A DNA stretch of 64,000 bases from Maritimibacter sp. DP1N21-5 (GTDB taxonomy: Bacteria; Pseudomonadota; Alphaproteobacteria; Rhodobacterales; Rhodobacteraceae): the NCBI RefSeq assembly GCF_019218295.1, contig NZ_JAHUZF010000006.1:434001-498000 (forward strand), read 5' to 3'. Position numbers and translations under genes: made by a program. Under the pieces are notes generated by a model, which ran no database searches, was not told the origin of the DNA, and saw only the letters and a list, made by a program, of their open reading frames with translations. Positions 58,272 through 64,000 of this stretch are shown one piece after another; within the stretch, counting starts at the first letter, position 1; every line of letters starts with the position of its first letter.

Positions 58272-59084
58272 ATGATCCGGTCCTCTCTCGCCCTCTGCTC
58301 ACTTCTCGCCTCTCCCGCTGTCGCGCAGGAGCGGACGCCGTCCCATTGTCTAGCCCTCGCTGACGCCATGGGGTCGCCCTTCGTTCAACTCGCGAGCTAC
58401 ACGGATCCCCTCCCGGCCGAGACCGTGCGCATCAGCTATATCGGTCATGCGAGCTTCCTCATCCAGACGACCGGGGGCCTGTCCGCCGTGACGGACTTCA
58501 CCGGCGACATCGGCGGGGCCGAGATCGTGCCGGACGTGGTCACGATGAACAACGCGCATATCAGCCACTTCACATGGTCGCCGGACCCCGCCATTCCCCA
58601 TGTGCTCGAAGGCTGGGCCGAGGGCGGCGAGGAACGCGGTCACTCGCTCGATCTGGGCGAAATGCTCGTGCGCAACATCCACACCGACATCCGGGGCTAC
58701 GACTCATCCGAAGTCGTCCGGGATGGCAATTCTGTCTTCGTGTTCGAGGTCGCGGGGCTTTGCATCGGGCACCTTGGCCACCTCCACCATATCCCCGATC
58801 TTGGACAATATGCTGAGATCGGGCGGCTTGACGTGGTCATGGCCGCCGTCGACGGGGGCGTGTCGCTCGACACCGACAGCATGACCGAGGTGATGGACCG
58901 GCTGCGCGCCCGGCTGGTCATTCCGATGCACTGGTTCGGGCGTTACACGCTCGACCGGTTCCTGACGGAGATGTCGGACAGCTTCGACGTGGTCGAAGCG
59001 GGAATCGGCGAGCTGACCCTGTCCATGGATACCCTGCCCACTCGTCCCACGGTCATGGTTCTCGAGCCCGTGCCGCTTGAGTGA
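58272..59084 (+). CDS. Exported metallo-beta-lactamase-fold protein
   Basis: This 270-residue protein starts at ATG 58272; SLALCSLLASPAVAQ is a Sec signal peptide. The fold is recognisable: VRISYIGHASFLIQTTGGLS near residue 51 as in UlaG-like lactonases, and MNNAHISHFTWSPD near residue 94, CIGHLGHLHHIPD near residue 165, and VIPMHWFGR near residue 217. The usual HxHxDH motif is degenerate (N-x-H-x-S-H), so metal binding may use a reduced set of ligands. It precedes the FAD dehydrogenase by 36 bp. The substrate is unknown. Confidence 0.82.
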   Translation: MIRSSLALCSLLASPAVAQERTPSHCLALADAMGSPFVQLASYTDPLPAETVRISYIGHASFLIQTTGGLSAVTDFTGDIGGAEIVPDVVTMNNAHISHFTWSPDPAIPHVLEGWAEGGEERGHSLDLGEMLVRNIHTDIRGYDSSEVVRDGNSVFVFEVAGLCIGHLGHLHHIPDLGQYAEIGRLDVVMAAVDGGVSLDTDSMTEVMDRLRARLVIPMHWFGRYTLDRFLTEMSDSFDVVEAGIGELTLSMDTLPTRPTVMVLEPVPLE

Positions 59085-59120
59085 CTTGCGGGGGTGACCG
59101 GAGGGTGCCAAACCCGTGCA

Positions 59121-60536
59121 ATGACGTTGAATCCCGCCGACACCGATTTTGCCACGCACCTGCGCGACGACCTTCCCGACGCGGTCTTCCGCCCGCTGGA
59201 GCCGCGTTTCCTCGAAGAGCCGCGCGGGCTTTTCCGGGGACAGAGCGGTCTCGTCCTTGCGCCGCGTTCTACCGATGAGGTCGCCACGATCGTGCGGGCC
59301 TGCCACCGCGCGCGCGTGGGCATCGTGCCCTATGGCGGGGGAACCGGGCTCGTCGGCGGTCAGGTCATGCCCGAGGGTCCGGCTCCGGTCATCCTGACAC
59401 TGGACCGTATGACGCGGATCCGGGACGTCTTTCCCGCCGAGAACGTGCTGGTGGCCGAAGCGGGAGCGATCCTTGCCGAGGTGCAAAGGGCCGCGGCGGA
59501 GGCTGACCGCTTGTTTCCCCTCTCTCTTGCCTCCGAAGGCTCGGCGCGGATGGGGGGGCTTCTGGCGACCAACGCGGGCGGCGTGAATGTCCTGCGCTAC
59601 GGCAATACCCGCGATCTTGTTCTGGGGATCGAGGCGGTGCTGCCCGACGGGTCGATCTGGAACGGGCTCCGACGGCTCCGGAAGGACAACACCGGCTACG
59701 ACCTGCGCGGGCTTCTGATCGGGGCCGAGGGCACGCTGGGCATCATCACCGCGGCCGCGCTGCGCCTGTTTCCGCGCCTGGTCGAGGCTGGCACCGCGCT
59801 TTTCACAGTGCCGGACCCCGATGCAGCACTGGGCCTGCTCGCGCTCGCCGGCGCGCGGATCGGGCAGGGGATCAGCGCCTTCGAACTCATCTCGGGGCAG
59901 GGGCCGAGGTTCCTTATCGAAACCGACTGCCCGGGGCGCTGCCCGCTCGACCCGATCCCGGAGTGGATGGTTCTGGTCGATCTGGGCTTTGCGGCCGGGA
60001 CCGAAGCGCAGGCGGCGCTCGCCGACCTGTTCGAGGCGGCTTTCGACGCGGGCCTCGCGTCGGACGGCGTGGTGGCGACTTCGGAAGCCCAGCGACATGC
60101 GCTCTGGGCGATGCGCGAAGACATCCCCCAGGCCAATCGCCGGGTCGGGGCGGTCTCGTCCCATGACATATCGGTGCCCCTGTCGCTCATCCCCGAATTC
60201 CTGCGCTGGGCCGATGCGCGGGTCCGCGAAATCGGACCGTTTCGCATCAATGCCTTCGGGCATCTTGGCGACGGGAACCTGCATTACAACATCTTCCCGC
60301 CGGCAGGCGAGCCCCGCGAGCTCTATGCGGGCCGGCGGCAAGAGGTGGCCGATGCGGTCTATGCGCTCGTCCACGAGATGGGCGGGTCGTTTTCGGCGGA
60401 ACATGGCATCGGGCGGCTCAAGACCGGCGACCTTGCCCGGTTCGCCGACCCGGCCAAGTTGACCGCCATGCGCGCGATCAAGTCCGCGCTAGACCCGCAG
60501 GGCATCATGAACCCGGGTGTCATCTTTCCGGCGTGA
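59121..60536 (+). CDS. FAD-linked oxidase (GlcD / D-2-hydroxyglutarate dehydrogenase type)
   Basis: This 471-residue flavoenzyme oxidises a D-2-hydroxy acid. The FAD-binding domain has VGIVPYGGGTGLVGGQVMPE near residue 75, SEGSARMGGLLATNAGGVNV near residue 140 and GNTRDLVLGIEAVLPDGS. The C-terminal FAD-oxidase domain has RINAFGHLGDGNLHYNIFPP (metal-binding His) and FSAEHGIGRLKTGDLARFAD. ATG 59121 is preferred to an in-frame start 27 bp earlier. The exact substrate (2-hydroxyglutarate, lactate or glycolate) is not decided by sequence. Confidence 0.9.
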   Translation: MTLNPADTDFATHLRDDLPDAVFRPLEPRFLEEPRGLFRGQSGLVLAPRSTDEVATIVRACHRARVGIVPYGGGTGLVGGQVMPEGPAPVILTLDRMTRIRDVFPAENVLVAEAGAILAEVQRAAAEADRLFPLSLASEGSARMGGLLATNAGGVNVLRYGNTRDLVLGIEAVLPDGSIWNGLRRLRKDNTGYDLRGLLIGAEGTLGIITAAALRLFPRLVEAGTALFTVPDPDAALGLLALAGARIGQGISAFELISGQGPRFLIETDCPGRCPLDPIPEWMVLVDLGFAAGTEAQAALADLFEAAFDAGLASDGVVATSEAQRHALWAMREDIPQANRRVGAVSSHDISVPLSLIPEFLRWADARVREIGPFRINAFGHLGDGNLHYNIFPPAGEPRELYAGRRQEVADAVYALVHEMGGSFSAEHGIGRLKTGDLARFADPAKLTAMRAIKSALDPQGIMNPGVIFPA

Positions 60537-60573
60537 CCGTCCATCCCGGGCGCAAGCAAGCCCCAAAACGTTT

Positions 60574-60606
60574 GACGCCCCGCCCGGGGGGATTGGGCGA
60601 GGCGTC
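60574..60606. terminator. Inverted repeat between convergent dehydrogenase and apt genes
   Basis: GACGCC (60574-60579) and CGCCC (60581-60585) pair with GGGCG (60595-60599) and GGCGTC (60601-60606) with one mismatch. It lies 38 bp after the dehydrogenase stop. T tracts are poor on both strands, so termination strength is uncertain. Confidence 0.45.
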
Positions 60607-60714
60607 TGCACTTCTTCCGTGCGGTTCACGTCATTCGTGCGTCACAAGCAGCAGCCGGTTGAACCGGCCCCACCATATCTAAGCGGCGAATCTTACCAAA
60701 CCGTTTAGATCCGC

Positions 60715-61254
60715 TCAGGCACCCTCGAATTCGCAAAGCACATGCACGTCCATGCCCATAGCCTCGAGCTTCTTGCGCCCGCCGAGTTCCGGCAGGTCCA
60801 CGATGAAGGCGCAGCCGATGACCTCGCCGCCCAGACGTTCGATCAGCTTTATGCCCGCGGCAGCCGTTCCTCCCGTCGCCAGCAAGTCGTCGACCAGAAG
60901 CACCTTTTCCCCCGGTTGGATGGCGTCGTTGTGAATCTCCATCACCGCCTCGCCATACTCGAGCTGATAGGCCTGCGACAGCGTCGCCCCGGGCAGCTTG
61001 CCCTTCTTGCGGATGGGCGTGAACCCCAGCGACAACTGGTGCGCGATGGCGCCGCCGATGATGAAGCCCCGCGCCTCAAGCCCCGCGACCTTGTCGATTT
61101 CTTCCCCGGCAAAAGGGTGCAAGAGCTGGTCGATGCACATCCGAAACCCGCGTGCATCGGCAAAGAGCGTCGTCACATCCCGAAACATGATCCCTTCATG
61201 TGGAAAATCCACGATGGTGCGGATATAGTCCCGGACCGTCTTTTTCCTGTTCAT
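60715..61254 (-). CDS. apt: Adenine phosphoribosyltransferase
   Basis: Salvages adenine to AMP using PRPP. The 179 residues fit the family: [20 protein letters not shown] near residue 8, [20 protein letters not shown] near residue 53, and the PRPP-binding loop [19 protein letters not shown] near residue 118. It lies downstream of mtnP on the same strand (69 bp), which makes sense because MtnP releases adenine. Confidence 0.97.
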   Translation of the reverse strand: MNRKKTVRDYIRTIVDFPHEGIMFRDVTTLFADARGFRMCIDQLLHPFAGEEIDKVAGLEARGFIIGGAIAHQLSLGFTPIRKKGKLPGATLSQAYQLEYGEAVMEIHNDAIQPGEKVLLVDDLLATGGTAAAGIKLIERLGGEVIGCAFIVDLPELGGRKKLEAMGMDVHVLCEFEGA

Positions 61255-61322
61255 CCGCTGTCCCCTTCAAGCGTGATCCACTAGCAGTTCCGTGTCACCG
61301 GATGCCCTAATTCCATCCGCAC

Positions 61323-62183
61323 TCACAACACCCGCCCGGCGACGACCGACAGTTTCTCGACCAGTGCGGGGTTTCGCGCGCTTGGGGCGGTCATCACGGC
61401 GAACTCTAGGGCGTGGTCGCAGCCGGTCTTGCAGGTGTGATCGGCCCCGAGTAGCCCGGGCAAGCGCGCGATCAGGTCGCGGGCGTTGGCCGAGTTTCCC
61501 TGCAGGGTCGCGAGGATATCCGCGACGTCGACCTCGCCGTGGTCGGGGTGCCAACTGTCGTAGTCGGTTATCATCGCGACCGAGGCATAATGCAGCTCCG
61601 CCTCCCGCGCGAGCTTGGCCTCCGGCATGTTCGTCATGCCGATGACGTCGCAACCCCAGACCTCGCGGTAGAGCTTCGACTCCGCGAGAGACGAGAACTG
61701 CGGGCCTTCCATCACCAGATAGGTCCCGCCGCGATGGACCGTGACCCCGACGGCATCCGCCGCTTTGGCGCAGGCGTCCGCGAGCCCGTCGCAGATTGGG
61801 TGGGCCACGCTCACATGGGCGACGCAGCCGGTGCCGAAGAAGCTTTTCTCCCGGGCGAAGGTCCGGTCGATGAACTGGTCCACGATGACGAAATGGCCCG
61901 GCGCCATCTCATCGCGAAAGGACCCACAGGCCGAGACGCTGACGACATGGCTCACGCCGAGCGCCTTGAGCGCATGGATGTTCGCCCGATAGGGAACCGT
62001 GGTGGGGGAATGGACATGCCCGCGCCCATGCCGGGGCAGAAAGGCCATCGCGACGCCGTCGAGGGTCCCGGTCAGAATGTCGTCCGAGGGCGCGCCCCAG
62101 GGCGTTTCGACGGTCTGCCACTCGGCCCCCACGAGGCCGTCGATTTCGTAAAGCCCCGATCCGCCGATCACGCCGATCATCAT
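61323..62183 (-). CDS. mtnP: S-methyl-5'-thioadenosine phosphorylase
   Basis: Splits methylthioadenosine to adenine and 5-methylthioribose-1-phosphate. From ATG 62183 it has 286 residues with the family N-terminus IGVIGGSGLYEIDGLVG, phosphate loop LPRHGRGHVHSPTTVPYRAN near residue 50, SVSACGSFRDEM near residue 88, the purine/methionine-site stretch YLVMEGPQFSSLAESKLYR, and WGCDVIGMTNMPEAKLARE. GAAGGG lies upstream. ATG 62180 is equally possible. It is followed by apt. Confidence 0.96.
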   Translation of the reverse strand: MMIGVIGGSGLYEIDGLVGAEWQTVETPWGAPSDDILTGTLDGVAMAFLPRHGRGHVHSPTTVPYRANIHALKALGVSHVVSVSACGSFRDEMAPGHFVIVDQFIDRTFAREKSFFGTGCVAHVSVAHPICDGLADACAKAADAVGVTVHRGGTYLVMEGPQFSSLAESKLYREVWGCDVIGMTNMPEAKLAREAELHYASVAMITDYDSWHPDHGEVDVADILATLQGNSANARDLIARLPGLLGADHTCKTGCDHALEFAVMTAPSARNPALVEKLSVVAGRVL

Positions 62184-62337
62184 GTCTTGTCGCCCTTCCA
62201 TCAGAATTTCGTCGGAGTGAAGCAGCGGGCGCGGGGGAAAACAAGCGATTCACCCGAGGCTGCGCTGGCCATTCCGGCCCAGCGGCGCTAACAGGGCCGA
62301 AACCGAAAACGCGAACAATTCCGCCACGAGGTATCCC

Positions 62338-63966
62338 TTGGCCAAATCACTCCTGTCCCGTTTCGCCACCCGCGTGAAGGGCGCCGACCTGAGGCTCGCG
62401 CCGACGACCGAGCTCACCCCTGCGCGGCTGCGCATCGAGGTGCTCTCGGGCCTGACCGTGGCGCTGGCGCTTGTGCCGGAAGCGGTGGCCTTTGCCTTCG
62501 TGGCCGGCGTGCACCCGCTCGTCGGTCTTTACGCGGCGTTTCTCGTCGGCCTGATCACCGCGCTCATCGGCGGACGACCCGGCATGATCTCGGGCGCGAC
62601 CGGGGCGCTTGCGGTTGTGATGGTGGCGCTCGTGGCGCAGCACGGGGTCGAATACCTCTTCGCGACCGTGGTCGTCATGGGGATCATCCAGGTCTTCGTG
62701 GGGCTCATGCATTGGGGCAAGTTCATCCGCCTCGTGCCGCACCCCGTGATGCTGGGCTTCGTGAACGGCCTCGCCATCGTGATTTTCCTGGCGCAGCTCA
62801 CCCAGTTCAAAGTGCCCGGAACCATGGAGGTCTCGGGCCACGGGACGACGGGCGGCGAGTGGCTTTCGGGCATGCAGCTTTGGACGATGCTTGGCCTCGT
62901 GGCGCTGACCATGGCGGTCATCTGGGTCATGCCGCGCATCACCCGCGTGATCCCAGCGCCGCTCGCTGGCATCGGCATAGTGGCCGCGGTGGTGATCGGT
63001 TTCGGCATCGACGTGCCGCGCGTGGGCGACATGGCCGACATCAAGGGAGCCTTCCCGCCCTTCCATATTCCGGCGGTGCCCCTGACGCTCGAGACGCTTC
63101 AGATCATCCTGCCCTATGCCGTGATCCTCGCCGCGATCGGCCTGATCGAAAGCTTGCTTACGCTGAACCTCGTGGGCGAGATGACCGGGCAACGCGGTGG
63201 TGCCTCGCAGGAGTGCATCGCGCAGGGCACGGCGAATGTCGTCACCGGCTTCTTCGGCGGCATGGGCGGTTGTGCCATGATCGGGCAGTCGATGATCAAC
63301 GTGAAGTCGGGCGGGCGCACGCGGATTGCGGGCATCGTTTCGGCGCTGTTTCTGCTGTCCTTCATCCTCTTCGCCTCGCCGGCGATCGAACAAATCCCGC
63401 TGGCCGCGCTGGTGGGCGTGATGTTCATGGTCGTGATCGGCACCTTCGCCTGGAACTCGGTGCGCATCCTGACGCGCGTGCCGCGCATCGACGCCTTCGT
63501 GATCCTGCTCGTGACCGTGGTCACCGTCTGGCAGGACCTCGCCGTGGCGGTGGTCGTGGGCGTCATCGTCTCCGCGCTGGCCTATGCATGGGGCAATGCG
63601 ACGCGCATCCGGGCCTCGACCCGGACCACGCCGGAAGGGGCCAAGGTCTATGCGGTGCAGGGTCCGCTCTTCTTTGGATCGGCCGAAGGCTTTACCGAGC
63701 TCTTCGACGTGGCGGGCGATCCGCAGTCGGTGGTCGTCGATTTCGCCGACAGCCGCGTGGCCGACCAGTCCGCGCTTCAGGCGATCGAGGCGGTCGCGGC
63801 GAAATACGAGGCTGCAGGCAAGACCCTGCAACTGCGGCACCTGTCGCGCGACTGCCACCGGCTCCTGAACCGGGCCGGGCACCTCATGGTCGATAGCGAT
63901 GACGACCCGGATTACCAGATCGCCGTGGATTACTCCGTTCGCACCGGCATCCTGGGCTCGCACTAG
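62338..63966 (+). CDS. SulP-family anion transporter with STAS domain
   Basis: This 542-residue inner-membrane transporter for sulfate, bicarbonate or dicarboxylates starts at TTG 62338 with GAGG upstream. About ten to twelve helices include the SulP signature around VALALVPEAVAFAFVAGVHP and LVGLYAAFLVGLITALIGGR. ECIAQGTANVVTGFFGGMGG is the conserved NSxG-like region. The C-terminal STAS domain (about 430-530) has AVQGPLFFGSAEGFTELFDV and VDFADSRVADQSALQAIEAV. It is divergent from mtnP. The substrate is not decided. Confidence 0.9.
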   Translation: MAKSLLSRFATRVKGADLRLAPTTELTPARLRIEVLSGLTVALALVPEAVAFAFVAGVHPLVGLYAAFLVGLITALIGGRPGMISGATGALAVVMVALVAQHGVEYLFATVVVMGIIQVFVGLMHWGKFIRLVPHPVMLGFVNGLAIVIFLAQLTQFKVPGTMEVSGHGTTGGEWLSGMQLWTMLGLVALTMAVIWVMPRITRVIPAPLAGIGIVAAVVIGFGIDVPRVGDMADIKGAFPPFHIPAVPLTLETLQIILPYAVILAAIGLIESLLTLNLVGEMTGQRGGASQECIAQGTANVVTGFFGGMGGCAMIGQSMINVKSGGRTRIAGIVSALFLLSFILFASPAIEQIPLAALVGVMFMVVIGTFAWNSVRILTRVPRIDAFVILLVTVVTVWQDLAVAVVVGVIVSALAYAWGNATRIRASTRTTPEGAKVYAVQGPLFFGSAEGFTELFDVAGDPQSVVVDFADSRVADQSALQAIEAVAAKYEAAGKTLQLRHLSRDCHRLLNRAGHLMVDSDDDPDYQIAVDYSVRTGILGSH

Positions 63967-64000
63967 AACGACACATGGGTCGATCGGTGGTCGGTCTCGG

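Overview
The window is GC-rich DNA from an alphaproteobacterium, most likely Rhodobacteraceae (Roseobacter group). The evidence is the gene content and order: a PuuD/UraH/PuuE urate route, hisB-hisH-(DUF2147)-hisA-hisF-hisE, single-chain pyruvate carboxylase, a class I lysyl-tRNA synthetase, a paa cluster with a TetR-type PaaR, RTX exoproteins, and short palindromic intergenic repeats typical of this family. I cannot name a genus. No prophage, insertion sequence or CRISPR array is visible.

Layout. 1-2722: urate degradation (puuE, probably fused to OHCU decarboxylase and cut by the window edge; uraH; puuD). 2883-7080: histidine genes, interrupted by two tandem DUF2147 genes on the other strand. 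7077-11137: housekeeping and small genes (CoA-binding protein, rlmB, SRPBCC and DUF1801 proteins), tRNA-Tyr and two identical tRNA-Gly. 11161-14607: pyc. 14785-17016: a drug exporter divergent from a MarR regulator, sharing a palindromic operator. 17094-28458: DUF1232 protein, ettA, acetyltransferases, a structured leader with a 15-codon ORF ahead of a DUF1127-like small gene, an MFS exporter, nadD, a Tat-type PBP4, a GST, a TerB-like protein and class I lysK. 28465-37174: a surface-polysaccharide/exoprotein block with two RTX proteins around ugd, a UDP-glucuronate 4-epimerase and galU. 37395-49653: a DinB protein and the phenylacetate cluster (paaX, paaZ, paaGIKR, paaJABCDE and one extra PaaA/PaaC-like gene). 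49817-58115: an M20 amidohydrolase and a DUF1028 protein divergent from a peptide-type ABC transporter, with a GntR regulator and twin palindromic operators between the two arms. 58272-63966: a metallo-beta-lactamase-fold protein, an FAD-linked dehydrogenase, apt, mtnP and a SulP transporter.

How the genes fit together. PuuD, UraH and PuuE form consecutive steps from urate to allantoate. PaaK activates phenylacetate, PaaABCDE epoxidises the CoA ester, PaaG isomerises it, PaaZ opens the ring and oxidises the aldehyde, and PaaJ thiolyses 3-oxoadipyl-CoA. PaaF and PaaH are not in the window. The two paa control regions carry the same short TetR-type palindrome, which suggests that PaaR controls both arms. 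GalU, Ugd and the epimerase would supply UDP-glucose, UDP-glucuronate and UDP-galacturonate, and the adjacent RTX proteins look like type I-secreted partners of a uronate-containing surface. MtnP and Apt together recycle methylthioadenosine to AMP.

The most interesting unexplained items are: the structured RNA/15-codon ORF at 19809-19947; the exact 294-bp tandem repeats in the RTX gene at 33105-35684; the family of three intergenic palindromic elements, each just after a stop codon and one placed between the ABC binding-protein and permease genes; a perfect 36-bp palindrome at 58173-58208; and two terminators sharing an upstream motif (7566-7604 and 14712-14748).
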